A DNA stretch of 64,000 nt from HIMB59 sp038124765 (GCA_038124765.1 JAYPCO010000001.1:1-64000); one strand, 5' to 3'. Positions 8,858-17,818 are shown, counted from the first letter of the stretch. Numbers and translations: made by a program. Notes: a model not told the origin generated them from the sequence alone.

Positions 8858-9885
8858 TATACTTTAAATGGATCCTCATACTTTTTAGATAGTTCTTCAA
8901 TGTTCTCTGGAGGCCAACCTGGTAAATCCATACCCATTGACAAATTCATATTCAAAAGAACTTCTTTAATTTCATCTAGTGATTTTCTTCCAAAGTTTGG
9001 AGTTCTAAGCATTTCACCCTCAGTTTTCTGAACCAAATCTCCAATATAGAAAATATTATCATTTTTGAGGCAGTTAGCTGATCGAACAGATAATTCTAAC
9101 TCATCAACTTTCTTTAAGAGGTTTTTATTAAATTGAGGCTCTTTTGATGATTGTAACTTTTTACGATCATCTTCTGAAGGCTCTTCAAAGTTAATAAATG
9201 GTTTAAGTTGATCTTGCAGAATTCTAGCAGCAAGTGCGGCTGCATCATCAGGAGATACTGTGCCGTTTGTTTCAATATCTAGAATAAGCTTATCGTATTC
9301 AGTGTCTTGACCAATTCTTGAGTTTTGGACATTAAACGAAACTCTTTTTACAGGACTAAAAGTGGCATCAAGCATAATTTGACCCACGCTTTTATTCTCA
9401 TTGTCTTTATTCTTTTCAGCTGAAATATATCCTTTATTTACATCTAAGAAGATCTCTAAATTTACTTCTCTATTGGAGTCTAAATTCATAATTACTGCAT
9501 CTTTATCAACTATTTCAACTTCTGGATTTTCATCAAAATCAGAAGACAATACTTCCTTCGGGCCCTTCACGTTAAGGGATAGTTTTTGAGTATGGTTGCT
9601 TTTAGAGTTAAAGGTAACATTTTTTAAATTCATAATAATGTCTGTTACATCTTCCCTAACACCTTCAATGGTTGAAAACTCATGTAAAACACCGTTGATT
9701 TTAATTGAAGTAATCGCAGTGCCTTGAAGAGATGATAAAAGAACTCTTCTTAGGGCGTTACCTAAAGTAGTTCCAAAACCCTTTTCTAAAGGCTCAATAA
9801 CCACTGTTCCGAATTTTTTATTATCACTTATTTTATAGTCAACCTTGTTAGGCTTAACTAAAGTTATCCAATTATTTTCAATCAA
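8857..9885 (-). CDS. rpoA: RNA polymerase alpha subunit
   Basis: RpoA dimerises to scaffold RNA polymerase assembly; its C-terminal domain contacts UP elements and activators. The 342-residue protein has an N-terminal assembly domain (GFGTTLGNALRRVLLSS, about 36-52), a flexible linker near residue 245 and a helix-hairpin-helix C-terminal domain with the NFGRKSLDEI motif. It sits between rpsK and rplQ in the standard alpha operon order. Confidence 0.99.
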   Translation of the reverse strand: MIENNWITLVKPNKVDYKISDNKKFGTVVIEPLEKGFGTTLGNALRRVLLSSLQGTAITSIKINGVLHEFSTIEGVREDVTDIIMNLKNVTFNSKSNHTQKLSLNVKGPKEVLSSDFDENPEVEIVDKDAVIMNLDSNREVNLEIFLDVNKGYISAEKNKDNENKSVGQIMLDATFSPVKRVSFNVQNSRIGQDTEYDKLILDIETNGTVSPDDAAALAARILQDQLKPFINFEEPSEDDRKKLQSSKEPQFNKNLLKKVDELELSVRSANCLKNDNIFYIGDLVQKTEGEMLRTPNFGRKSLDEIKEVLLNMNLSMGMDLPGWPPENIEELSKKYEDPFKV

Positions 9886-9905
9886 TTTATACTCCTACTA
9901 AATAA

Positions 9906-10304
9906 TTATACTCTTCGTTTTTTCTTTGGTCTGCATCCGTTATGAGGAAGCGGTGTAACATCTTTTATGTTATTAATTATAAAACCTATATTTTGTAATG
10001 CTCTCAGTGCAGACTCTCTTCCGCTACCAGGGCCCTTCATCAATACATCTAACTTTCTAAGACCAACATCATAAGCTTTTTTGCCCGCAGCATCTGTAGC
10101 TACTTGTGCTGCATATGGTGTAGATTTTTTTGATCCTCTAAAACCCATAGCGCCACTTGATGACCATGAGACTGCATTACCGGTAACATCAGAAATAGTT
10201 ACAATTGTATTATTGAATGAACTTTTAATATGAACAACACCGTTTTGTCCAAAATTCTTTTTTGATTTTTTTTTATCAGTTGTTTTTTTTTCGTTTTTAG
10301 CCAT
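9906..10304 (-). CDS. rpsK: 30S ribosomal protein S11
   Basis: S11 lines the mRNA exit region of the 30S platform. The 132-residue protein has a lysine-rich N-terminal tail, then the conserved SFNNTIVTISD and the terminal VTPLPHNGCRPKKKRRV typical of S11. It is a member of the rpsM-rpsK-rpoA-rplQ alpha operon. Confidence 0.98.
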   Translation of the reverse strand: MAKNEKKTTDKKKSKKNFGQNGVVHIKSSFNNTIVTISDVTGNAVSWSSSGAMGFRGSKKSTPYAAQVATDAAGKKAYDVGLRKLDVLMKGPGSGRESALRALQNIGFIINNIKDVTPLPHNGCRPKKKRRV

Positions 10305-10315
10305 GTGTTAATAAA

Positions 10316-10693
10316 TTATTTAGTTACTTTCTTTTTACCTGCAATAGCAACAGCTTTTCCTTTTCTTGTTCTTGCATTAGTGTGTGTTCTTTGACCTCTA
10401 GTTGGAAGTTGTCTACGATGTCTTAAACCACGATAACACCCTAAATCTTTAAGTCGCTTAATATTTTGTGAAACTACTCTTCTAAGATCACCCTCAACGG
10501 TATAATTATCTTCAATTGATTTTCTAATTTTTGCAATCTCATCTTCGGAAAAATCTTTTATACGCTTCGTATGATCTAATCCATTAGAAGATAAAATGTC
10601 CATTGCAAATTTTGGACCTATTCCATGTATATAAGTTAACGAAACAATAGCTCGTTTATTAACTGGTAAATTTACTCCTGCTATTCTTGCCAA
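10316..10693 (-). CDS. rpsM: 30S ribosomal protein S13
   Basis: S13 contacts the P-site tRNA and the 50S subunit. The 125-residue sequence shows ARIAGVNLP, a helix-two-turn-helix with YIHGIG, and a basic tail with RGQRTHTNARTRKGK. The start is TTG at 10693: no ATG is in frame, and GGGAG lies 7 bases upstream as a good ribosome-binding site. A sigma-70-like promoter lies in the 61-base gap from adk, so the alpha operon may also be transcribed on its own. The rpmJ gene sometimes found just upstream is absent. Confidence 0.97.
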   Translation of the reverse strand: MARIAGVNLPVNKRAIVSLTYIHGIGPKFAMDILSSNGLDHTKRIKDFSEDEIAKIRKSIEDNYTVEGDLRRVVSQNIKRLKDLGCYRGLRHRRQLPTRGQRTHTNARTRKGKAVAIAGKKKVTK

Positions 10694-10700
10694 TTGAGAT

Positions 10701-10705
10701 CTCCC
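10701..10705 (-). promoter_or_regulatory. Ribosome-binding site of rpsM
   Basis: On the minus strand this reads GGGAG, 7 bases before the TTG codon at 10693. It supports TTG as the true start of S13. Confidence 0.7.
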
Positions 10706-10714
10706 GAAGCAGTG

Positions 10715-10743
10715 AAATTAATAAAAAAGTTTTTAAAAGTCAA
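10715..10743 (-). promoter_or_regulatory. Candidate sigma-70 promoter of the alpha operon (rpsM-rpsK-rpoA-rplQ)
   Basis: In the adk-rpsM gap the minus strand has TTGACT (10738-10743), a 17-base spacer and TAATTT (10715-10720). The -35 box is strong and the -10 weak. Predicted transcription would start about 15 bases before the rpsM codon, leaving room for its GGGAG site. Confidence 0.5.
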
Positions 10744-10754
10744 TACAAAATACC

Positions 10755-11309
10755 TTAATTTATACCAAGTTTTTCAATAATTTTTTGAGTAATTGACTCA
10801 ATATTATCATTTGCAGTTATATTAATAATGGAGGTAAATTTTGTTAGTGTATTAACAATCTCCTCATGTGATTTCTTATATATGCCTAATCTTTTATCAA
10901 ATACTTTATCATCTGCTCTTGTTTCTTCTTGGGTTCGTTTCGCAATTCTAAGTTTTAGTTCTTCATCATTGACTTCAAAGTTAATAATATGAATTTTTTC
11001 TTTAGAAATAATATTCATAAGTGCTTCAGCTTGGATTGAACTTCTTGGAAATCCATCAATAAGGATATCTTCGCTCCCTAGAGACTCTACTTTTTCTTTT
11101 AAAACGGAGATGACTGTTTGATCTTCAATTAAATCACCATTATCCATTTTTTTTTTGATATCCATACCTAAAGCACTTCCATCATTAGATTTAACCTTTA
11201 AAAGTGTGCTTACTGTTAAGATATTTAAATTTGGAAGATAGTTATCTTTTAAAATTTGAGCTTGGGTACCCTTCCCACAACCAGGAGGGCCAATAAAAAC
11301 TATAACCAT
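10755..11309 (-). CDS. adk: Adenylate kinase (short form)
   Basis: Adk equilibrates ATP plus AMP with two ADP. The 184-residue protein has the P-loop GPPGCGKGTQ (about 7-16), the DGFPRS motif (about 83-88) and the RADDK segment after a very short LID. The zinc-type LID of long Adk is missing, as in other alphaproteobacterial adenylate kinases, so this is not a truncation. It overlaps secY by 10 bases, in the usual secY-adk order of the spc operon. Confidence 0.97.
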   Translation of the reverse strand: MVIVFIGPPGCGKGTQAQILKDNYLPNLNILTVSTLLKVKSNDGSALGMDIKKKMDNGDLIEDQTVISVLKEKVESLGSEDILIDGFPRSSIQAEALMNIISKEKIHIINFEVNDEELKLRIAKRTQEETRADDKVFDKRLGIYKKSHEEIVNTLTKFTSIINITANDNIESITQKIIEKLGIN

Positions 11310-12628
11310 TTACTTCTATATAGTTTATTTTTACTTAACATCTTCTCGTATTGAGAGGAGAATAAGTGCGTTTGAATTTGAGAGAAAAAATCCATCGCAA
11401 CTACAACAACAATAAGAAGGCTAGTTCCTCCTAAATAAAACGGCACTGAAAGCTTGGCAATTAGAAATTCAGGCATTAATGCTATCAAACCTAAATAAAC
11501 AGCTCCCACGAATGTTAGTCGATAGATAACATGCTCTAAGTAGTCAGCAGTTTGTTCGCCGGGCCTGTAACCAAGGACAAAACCACCATAATTTCTTAAA
11601 TTGTCTGCCTGTTCTTTTGGATTGAAAACAATGCCAGTATAGAAGAAAGCAAAGAAAACAATAAGTAAAAAGAAGAAAATCATATAAAGAGGCTTACCGT
11701 GAGCAAGGTAAAAACCTAGGCTCGATAAGAAACCATTTCCATCAGGGGAGAAATTAGAAATAGTATTTGGGAACAAAAGAAGAGACGAAGCAAAAATCGC
11801 AGGTATGACACCAGCAACATTCACTTTAATTGGCAGATAGGATGATTGCCCGCCAAAGACCTTATTTCCAACTTGTCGCTTTGGATATTGAACTAAAAGT
11901 CTTCTTTGTGCTCTTTCAACAAAGACGATTACAACTATGAGTAACAATAAAACAAAAATAATAAACAATATCGCTATTGCTGATAGCGCACCTGTTCTTC
12001 CAAGCTCAAAAGTATTGAATATTGCGAATGGAAGATTTGCCACGATACCAGAAAATATAATAATAGATATACCGCTACCAAAACCATGTTCAGTAATCTG
12101 CTCACCAAGCCACATTAAAAAGATAGTTCCAGAAGTCATTGTGATGACAGCTGATAATTGGAAGAAAAACACACTACCCAAAGTAGGGTCAACAGTGTCT
12201 GAAAGATTTAAAATACCGTTAGAAATTCCATAGCTTTGAAACAACGCCAATAAAATAGTTAAATATCTAGTATATTGCTGTATTTTTTTTCTTCCATTGG
12301 TGCCCTGCTCTTTTAAGGCCTTTAGGCCATCAAAGGAAGACTGCATTAAAGTCATAATAATAGAGGCAGATATATAAGGCATAACACCTAAGGTGAATAC
12401 TGACATTCTCATTAAAGCGCCGCCTGAGAACATATCAAAAATACCTAGAATGCCATTTTGGTGTTGAGCGAAAATTTGCTCTAAAACTGCTGAATTAATT
12501 CCAGGAACTGGAATATACGTTCCAAGGCGATAGACTATAACAGCGAATAAAACAAAACCTAATTTTTTGAAGAGACCAGAGCTTTTGATTGCTTCGTTAT
12601 AATCAATATTAGGAACTTTAGTGTTCAT
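11300..12628 (-). CDS. secY: Protein translocase subunit SecY
   Basis: SecY forms the protein-conducting channel of the inner membrane with SecE and SecG. The 442-residue protein has ten hydrophobic segments, the YRLGTYIPVPGI stretch in helix 1, the plug region with GIFDMFSGGA, and cytosolic loop RRLLVQYPKRQ that binds SecA or the ribosome. It follows rplO by 11 bases. Confidence 0.98.
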   Translation of the reverse strand: MNTKVPNIDYNEAIKSSGLFKKLGFVLFAVIVYRLGTYIPVPGINSAVLEQIFAQHQNGILGIFDMFSGGALMRMSVFTLGVMPYISASIIMTLMQSSFDGLKALKEQGTNGRKKIQQYTRYLTILLALFQSYGISNGILNLSDTVDPTLGSVFFFQLSAVITMTSGTIFLMWLGEQITEHGFGSGISIIIFSGIVANLPFAIFNTFELGRTGALSAIAILFIIFVLLLLIVVIVFVERAQRRLLVQYPKRQVGNKVFGGQSSYLPIKVNVAGVIPAIFASSLLLFPNTISNFSPDGNGFLSSLGFYLAHGKPLYMIFFFLLIVFFAFFYTGIVFNPKEQADNLRNYGGFVLGYRPGEQTADYLEHVIYRLTFVGAVYLGLIALMPEFLIAKLSVPFYLGGTSLLIVVVVAMDFFSQIQTHLFSSQYEKMLSKNKLYRSKWL

Positions 12629-12639
12629 AAAAATTTAGT

Positions 12640-13074
12640 CTAAGCTATTGATCCGCCTAAAGTTTCAATTCTCTTTTTTGCACCCGGTGTAAATTTAAAA
12701 TCTTTAAATTGAAGTTTTTTGTTAAATTGAAGAGAGTCGATTAATTTAACTGTTTTAGCCTGATCTTTTTTCTTTATAAAGCCGGACTCAATTAAGGTTT
12801 TCATATCAACAACTGAGTCTTCATTAAATTTATTGAAACTCACTAATGAAATAGCGATTACCTTAGATTTAATTTTTTTTAGTGAGTTAAATCCTCTTTT
12901 AGGGGTCTTTCGGTAGATTGGCATTTGACCACCTTCAAAATTTCTTACTGCTACACCCGATCTAGACTTTTGACCTTTATGACCTCTTCCCGCGGTTTTA
13001 CCGAGACCGGAACCCCCGCCTTTACCTTTTCTTTTTCTTTGAGTTTTTCTTTGTCTAGTAAGTTTGTTAATCAT
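12640..13074 (-). CDS. rplO: 50S ribosomal protein L15
   Basis: L15 threads a long basic extension into 23S rRNA. The 144-residue sequence contains KGKGGGSGLGKTAGRGHKGQ and the RNFEGGQMPIYR motif. In nearly all bacteria rpmD (L30) lies between rpsE and rplO; here only three bases separate them, so L30 is missing from this position. Confidence 0.97.
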   Translation of the reverse strand: MINKLTRQRKTQRKRKGKGGGSGLGKTAGRGHKGQKSRSGVAVRNFEGGQMPIYRKTPKRGFNSLKKIKSKVIAISLVSFNKFNEDSVVDMKTLIESGFIKKKDQAKTVKLIDSLQFNKKLQFKDFKFTPGAKKRIETLGGSIA

Positions 13075-13077
13075 CTT

Positions 13078-13590
13078 TTAATTTTCTCTTTTACTTATGA
13101 CTGTGTTAATTTCTAGGTTTCTTCTAGCAGAAACAGTTTTTGGTGTATTGATCATTCTTAAAGCTTTTAAGGTAGATCTAACAATATTATGAGGATTTTT
13201 TGTACCTATTGCTTTTGAAACAACATCAGAAATTCCTAAAGCTTCAAATATTGCTCTTGAAGGTCCACCGGATATGATACCAGTTCCCTTTGGAGCTGAT
13301 CTTAAAATAACAGTGCTTGAAGAAAATTTAGCTTTAATGTCATGGTGGATAGTTCTGCCTTCTCTTAAAGGAATTCTTACCATGGTTTTTCTGGCCTCTT
13401 CTGATGCTTTTCTAATAGCCTCTGGTACCTCTTTTGCCTTACCAGAACCAAAGCCAACTCTGCCTTGGCCATCGCCGCTCACAACTAGGGCAGCAAAACC
13501 AAATCTTCTTCCACCTTTAACAACTTTTGAAACTCTTCTTACAGAAATTAATTTTTCTATTAAATCTTTATTAGTACTATTTTCTAACAT
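13078..13590 (-). CDS. rpsE: 30S ribosomal protein S5
   Basis: S5 controls decoding accuracy and mRNA unwinding at the 30S entry site. The 170-residue protein has the double-stranded RNA-binding region with RVSKVVKGGRRFGFAALVV (about 18-36) and the conserved GTGIISGGPSRA loop. It lies between rplR and rplO. Confidence 0.98.
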   Translation of the reverse strand: MLENSTNKDLIEKLISVRRVSKVVKGGRRFGFAALVVSGDGQGRVGFGSGKAKEVPEAIRKASEEARKTMVRIPLREGRTIHHDIKAKFSSSTVILRSAPKGTGIISGGPSRAIFEALGISDVVSKAIGTKNPHNIVRSTLKALRMINTPKTVSARRNLEINTVISKREN

Positions 13591-13937
13591 TAAAACGATA
13601 ATCCTTTTTCTCTAGCAGCATCAGCCAATACCTTAAGTCGACCATGGTATTTATATGGACCTTTATCAAATTTCACTTCCTTGATGCCTTTTTCAATTGC
13701 TATTTCTGCAATTTTTTCTCCAACAATTTTAGCTATATCAAGTTTCTTTTGTCCGTCAGCTTTATTTATTTTTACAGAAGAGAATGAACAAATAGTCTTG
13801 TCATTTTCTTCAGTTAACACAGATGCGTAAATATGCTTAGAAGATCTAAAAACCAATAAACGTGGTTTTTTAATCATGTTTAACTTTTTTCTAATTCTTG
13901 TTTTTCTTCTGTCAGATCTAAGTTTTTCTTTAAGCAT
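13590..13937 (-). CDS. rplR: 50S ribosomal protein L18
   Basis: L18 binds 5S rRNA. The 115-residue sequence has the basic N-terminus, the RLLVFRSSKHIYASV strand (about 27-41) and the terminal YKYHGRLKVLADAARE-GL motif. Its ATG overlaps the rplF stop by one base (TAATG). Confidence 0.97.
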   Translation of the reverse strand: MLKEKLRSDRRKTRIRKKLNMIKKPRLLVFRSSKHIYASVLTEENDKTICSFSSVKINKADGQKKLDIAKIVGEKIAEIAIEKGIKEVKFDKGPYKYHGRLKVLADAAREKGLSF

Positions 13938-14455
13938 TATTTCTTCTTACCTTCTTTTCTGTATATTTTTTCACCTTCGTATCTAACACCCTTACCTTTA
14001 TACGGTTCAGGTTTACGGTAACTTTTAATTTCTGCAGCTGTTTGGCCGACTAATTGTTTACTAGTTCCTGTAACTGTAACTAGAGTATTTTTCTCAACAG
14101 CAATAGAGATGCCTTCTGGGATTTTAAAATTGATATCATGGCTATAGCCTAATGATAAAACAAGTGTTTTACCACTGACGTTAGCTTTATAACCTGTGCC
14201 AACTAATTCTAATTTTTTTTCAAACCCTTTTGAGTTGCCAATAATTTCATTTTTTACGTTTGCGTATACAGTACCAAGCATAGCTTTGTTATCTCCTGTA
14301 AACTGTAATAAATTATCTTTCAGATCAACGTTGATACCATTTGGAATTACGGTTGAGGATTTACCTAACTTACCCTCAAAATTGATAACGTTGTTAGATA
14401 AAGATACTTTTACTTCATCAGGAATATTAATTGGGTTTCTTGCTAATCTAGACAT
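13937..14455 (-). CDS. rplF: 50S ribosomal protein L6
   Basis: L6 sits near the factor-binding site of the 50S subunit. The 172-residue protein has two tandem L6 folds and the C-terminal signature YRKPEPYKGKGVRYEGE. It follows rpsH by three bases. Confidence 0.98.
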   Translation of the reverse strand: MSRLARNPINIPDEVKVSLSNNVINFEGKLGKSSTVIPNGINVDLKDNLLQFTGDNKAMLGTVYANVKNEIIGNSKGFEKKLELVGTGYKANVSGKTLVLSLGYSHDINFKIPEGISIAVEKNTLVTVTGTSKQLVGQTAAEIKSYRKPEPYKGKGVRYEGEKIYRKEGKKK

Positions 14456-14458
14456 AAT

Positions 14459-14845
14459 TTAAAAAACGCTAATAAGCACCTCTCCACCAATATTTTGACT
14501 TCTAGCATCTGCATCAGTCATAACACCTTTTGAAGTAGACAGTATTGTTGTACCTAATCCACCAATGGTTTTTGGAATTTCGTTAACTTGGCTGTAAACT
14601 CTACATCCCTGTTTAGTGATTTTTTCTATTTTATTAATAAGAGGTGTGCCTTTAAAATATTTTAGGGTAATAGATAAATCTTTTTTCTTTTCTCCTAAAA
14701 CCTCATAGTCCTCAATATATCCCTCTTTTTTTAAAACATTACAAACATTAGCGTTTAAATTAGAAAAAATAGCCTTAATAATTGTTTTATTGGCTTTTTG
14801 ACCATTTCTAATTCTTGTAATCATATCTGCTAGAGTATCACTCAT
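14459..14845 (-). CDS. rpsH: 30S ribosomal protein S8
   Basis: S8 nucleates the central domain of 16S rRNA; in E. coli it also represses the spc operon. The 128-residue sequence starts with DTLADMITRIRNGQ and has the conserved C-terminal STSKGVMTDADAR segment. It is separated from rpsN by a single base. Confidence 0.98.
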   Translation of the reverse strand: MSDTLADMITRIRNGQKANKTIIKAIFSNLNANVCNVLKKEGYIEDYEVLGEKKKDLSITLKYFKGTPLINKIEKITKQGCRVYSQVNEIPKTIGGLGTTILSTSKGVMTDADARSQNIGGEVLISVF

Positions 14846-14846
14846 T

Positions 14847-15152
14847 TTACCAGCTCGCTTTCGTTAATCCTGGGATTTGACCTTTACCAGCCATATCTCT
14901 AATTGCTATTCTAGATAAATTGAATTTTCCATAAACACCCCTCGGTCTACCAGATAAAAAACAACGATTTCTATATCTAATTCTTGATGAGTTTCTAGGA
15001 AGTGCATCTAGCTTTATTTGAAGTTTAATTCTGTCTTCAAATGGAATTTCTTTATTGAGAAGTTGTTTTTTAAGATTTGCTCTTTTTGATTTTAATCTAT
15101 CAATTAATTCTTGACGATTTTGATTTTTTTGTATTGCGCTTTTTTTTGCCAT
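14847..15152 (-). CDS. rpsN: 30S ribosomal protein S14
   Basis: This is the 101-residue zinc-free form of S14: it lacks the CxxC pairs and has the full-length insertion. The signature RNRCFLSGRPRGVYGKF and terminal PGLTKASW are intact. It lies two bases after rplE. Confidence 0.98.
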   Translation of the reverse strand: MAKKSAIQKNQNRQELIDRLKSKRANLKKQLLNKEIPFEDRIKLQIKLDALPRNSSRIRYRNRCFLSGRPRGVYGKFNLSRIAIRDMAGKGQIPGLTKASW

Positions 15153-15154
15153 GG

Positions 15155-15691
15155 TTAGTTATAAAATGGGAAGTTCATTAATTTTAATAGTTCATATCCT
15201 TCTTTATCGTTTGTTGCTGAAGTGACAATAGTGATATCAAAACCGAAAAGGTTTTCAACATTTTCAACACTAATTTCAGGAAAAATAATATGGTCTTTAA
15301 TGCCAATTGTTAGGTTCCCCTGTCCGTCAAAAGATTTTTTGGAATAGCCTCTAAAATCCTTAATTCTAGGCATTGCGATATTTACGAGTCGGTCATAAAA
15401 CTCCATCATAATATTTTTTCTTAGAGTAACTGAGAGTCCAACAGGCATTCCTTTTCTAATTTTAAATGTAGCAATAGCTTTTTTTGACATTCTTACAACA
15501 GGGCTTTGGCCTGTTATTAAAGCTAATTCCTTTTTCATCTTTTCAATAGCTTTATTATCTTCTTTAATCGCCCCAATACCTGCATTTAAAATGATTTTTT
15601 TTAGTTTTGGAACTGCTAACTTGTGTTGAATATTTAGGTTTTTTGCAAGCACATCTGATACATTAAATAAATCTTGAAGTGAACTAGTCAT
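15155..15691 (-). CDS. rplE: 50S ribosomal protein L5
   Basis: L5 binds 5S rRNA and contacts P-site tRNA. The 178-residue protein has VPKLKKIILNAGIG (about 28-41) and the GFDITIVTSA tail. It overlaps the rplX stop by one base. Confidence 0.98.
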   Translation of the reverse strand: MTSSLQDLFNVSDVLAKNLNIQHKLAVPKLKKIILNAGIGAIKEDNKAIEKMKKELALITGQSPVVRMSKKAIATFKIRKGMPVGLSVTLRKNIMMEFYDRLVNIAMPRIKDFRGYSKKSFDGQGNLTIGIKDHIIFPEISVENVENLFGFDITIVTSATNDKEGYELLKLMNFPFYN

Positions 15692-15999
15692 TAAAATTTC
15701 TCTCCAGTTGTTTTTAATATTCTGATTTTTTTTCCATCTTCAATTTTGAAACCAACTTTTGAAGATTTTTTAGATTTGGCGTCATAAGCAAGAATATTTG
15801 AAATATGAATAGGCATCTCTTTATTAACAATTCCGCCCTTAGACTCTTGAGTGGGTTTTTGATGTTTCTTACTAACATTAATACCGGTGATTACTACTTT
15901 ATCTATATCATTAATAACTTTAGATATTTTTCCAATTTTACCTTTGTCCTTACCGGTTTTAACAATAACTTCATCGCCTTTTTTATATTTTTTAATCAT
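15691..15999 (-). CDS. rplX: 50S ribosomal protein L24
   Basis: L24 is an early 50S assembly protein. The 102-residue sequence has a KOW motif (GDEVIVKTGKDKGKIGKI, about 8-25) and the GGIVNKEMPIHISN segment. It overlaps rplN by one base. Confidence 0.97.
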   Translation of the reverse strand: MIKKYKKGDEVIVKTGKDKGKIGKISKVINDIDKVVITGINVSKKHQKPTQESKGGIVNKEMPIHISNILAYDAKSKKSSKVGFKIEDGKKIRILKTTGEKF

Positions 16000-16367
16000 T
16001 ATAATACCTCAGGCGCTAAGCTTACTATTTTCATCATATTAATTTTTCTTAACTCTCTTGTAACTGGGCCAAATATTCTTGTTCCAATTGGTTCATTTTG
16101 TTTATCTAATAAAACGGCTGCATTTGAGTCAAACTTAATCGATGTGCCATCTTCTCTTATTAATGGTTTCTTGGTTCGAACTATAATCGCTCTTTGAACT
16201 TCGCCCTTTTTAACTTTTGATCTTGGAATTGCTTCCTTAACTGAAACAATAATTATATCTCCAATTCTGGCATATCTTCTTTTAGATCCGCCAATAACCT
16301 TTATGCAGCTAATTAATCTAGCTCCGGAATTATCGGCTACTTGTAATTTTGTTTCTGTTTGAATCAT
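15999..16367 (-). CDS. rplN: 50S ribosomal protein L14
   Basis: L14 forms part of the intersubunit bridge. The 122-residue sequence begins MIQTETKLQVADNSGARL and has GTRIFGPVTRELR near its end. Length and sequence are canonical. Confidence 0.98.
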   Translation of the reverse strand: MIQTETKLQVADNSGARLISCIKVIGGSKRRYARIGDIIIVSVKEAIPRSKVKKGEVQRAIIVRTKKPLIREDGTSIKFDSNAAVLLDKQNEPIGTRIFGPVTRELRKINMMKIVSLAPEVL

Positions 16368-16369
16368 GA

Positions 16370-16597
16370 TTACTTAACGATCTCCCAAGATTTATTTTTT
16401 GATAAAGGTCTAGTTTCTTGAATTTTAACAAAATCTCCAACCACAATTGAGTTAGTTTCGTCATGGGCAAGATATTTTTTTGATACTCTAATAATTTTTT
16501 TATAAATTGGATGAGTGGTTTGTCTAGAAACTAAAACTGAAACAGTTTTATCTCCAGATTTTTTTACTACTTTTCCACTAAGCGTTCTTTTAGGCAC
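16370..16597 (-). CDS. rpsQ: 30S ribosomal protein S17
   Basis: S17 is a primary 16S rRNA-binding OB-fold protein. The 75-residue sequence shows PKRTLSGKVVK and VGDFVKIQETRPLSK. The start is GTG at 16597, inside the last codons of rpmC (8-base overlap), so coupling to rpmC is likely. Confidence 0.96.
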   Translation of the reverse strand: MPKRTLSGKVVKKSGDKTVSVLVSRQTTHPIYKKIIRVSKKYLAHDETNSIVVGDFVKIQETRPLSKNKSWEIVK

Positions 16598-16745
16598 TTG
16601 TTTTCATCCTCTCTTTAGTAAGCAATGAAGCAATTTGTTTTCTTATTTTCTTAAATTGTGATGTATCTGTTAACTGACCGCTTTTCTTCATGATACTCAA
16701 GTTTAAGAGTTCTTTTTTTAAAGTATTTAAATTTTTATCAGCCAT
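16590..16745 (-). CDS. rpmC: 50S ribosomal protein L29 (short)
   Basis: A 51-codon ORF lies exactly between rplP and rpsQ, where L29 belongs. It reads MADKNLNTLKKELLNL at the start, then KSGQLTDTSQFKKIRKQIA, which matches the two-helix L29 pattern (ELLNL followed by SGQL and a basic helix). Bacterial L29 is usually 60-70 residues, so the loop and helix 1 are trimmed. Its ATG immediately follows the rplP stop and its end overlaps the rpsQ GTG by 8 bases. Confidence 0.93.
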   Translation of the reverse strand: MADKNLNTLKKELLNLSIMKKSGQLTDTSQFKKIRKQIASLLTKERMKTSA

Positions 16746-17159
16746 TTAAAATTGATCCAATGAAACGAAGCTAGTTTTAACAGGAAGTTTAGCTGATGCA
16801 AGTTCAAAAGCTTTTTTTGCTAAATTTTTATCAACACCATCGATTTCAAACATTATAGTCCCTGGTTTAACTCTACATACCCATCTATCTATTCCGCCCT
16901 TACCTTTACCCATTCTGACTTCGGCAGGTTTTGCAGTAACTGGCACATCTGGAAAAATTTTAATCCATAATCGACCAGCTCTTTTTAAATATCTAGTTAT
17001 AGCTCTTCTTGAAGCCTCAATTTGTCTTGCAGTTACTCTTTCTGCAGAGAGGGATTTTAATCCGTAAAAACCAAAAGATAATTCATAATTACCCTTAGCA
17101 TTACCATGAATTCTTCCTTTGTGTTGTTTTCTATACTTGGTATTTTTTGGTAATAACAT
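16746..17159 (-). CDS. rplP: 50S ribosomal protein L16
   Basis: L16 organises the A site of the 50S subunit. The 137-residue sequence starts MLLPKNTKYRKQHKGR and includes the RMGKGKGGIDRWVCRVKPG segment. The arginine hydroxylated by RoxA in E. coli lies in a comparable loop. It overlaps rpsC by one base. Confidence 0.98.
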   Translation of the reverse strand: MLLPKNTKYRKQHKGRIHGNAKGNYELSFGFYGLKSLSAERVTARQIEASRRAITRYLKRAGRLWIKIFPDVPVTAKPAEVRMGKGKGGIDRWVCRVKPGTIMFEIDGVDKNLAKKAFELASAKLPVKTSFVSLDQF

Positions 17160-17818
17160 TATGAATTTACCTGTTCTTTTTCTTTATTAGAGTTTTTTTT
17201 ACTTTCACCTTTAAACAGCCATACTTTAATACCGATAATTCCATAAGTAGTTAAAGCTCTAGCTGTTGCGTAGTCTATATCCGCTCTGAGAGTATGAAGT
17301 GGCACGCTGCCCTCTGAATACTTTTCTGTTCTAGCAATTTCAGCTCCGCCCAATCTACCACCACAAACAATTTTAATACCCTTAGCACCAAGCTTAATTG
17401 CAGATTGGCCAGATTTTTTCATAGCTTTTCTAAAAGCAACCCTTTTCTCTAATTGTCTTGCTATGGAGTCGGCAACAAGTGTGGCATCTGTTTCAGGTTT
17501 TTTTATTTCTTTAATATCCAGTGAAATATTTTTTTTGGATAGTTTTGAGAGCGAGTTTCGTAATTTTTCTATATCAGCACCTTTTTTACCAATTAAAATA
17601 CCAGGTTTTGATGTATGAATAATAATTTTTAAATTAGCAGCTGCTCTTTCAATATTTATTGAGCTAATTCCAGCTGCTGAATAATTTTTTTCTATATAAG
17701 ATCTAATGCTGTGATCTTCTTTAAGGAATTCTGAATAGTCTTTTTTTTCAAACCATGTTGACTGCCAGTATTTATTAATACCTATTCTTAATGAATTAGG
17801 GTTTACCTTCTGTCCCAT
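17159..17818 (-). CDS. rpsC: 30S ribosomal protein S3
   Basis: S3 lines the mRNA entry channel. The 219-residue protein begins MGQKVNPNSLRIGI and has a KH domain (GILIGKKGADIEKLR, about 74-88) and a C-terminal domain with GGRLGGAEIARTE. It ends with a short lysine- and glutamate-rich tail. Confidence 0.98.
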   Translation of the reverse strand: MGQKVNPNSLRIGINKYWQSTWFEKKDYSEFLKEDHSIRSYIEKNYSAAGISSINIERAAANLKIIIHTSKPGILIGKKGADIEKLRNSLSKLSKKNISLDIKEIKKPETDATLVADSIARQLEKRVAFRKAMKKSGQSAIKLGAKGIKIVCGGRLGGAEIARTEKYSEGSVPLHTLRADIDYATARALTTYGIIGIKVWLFKGESKKNSNKEKEQVNS

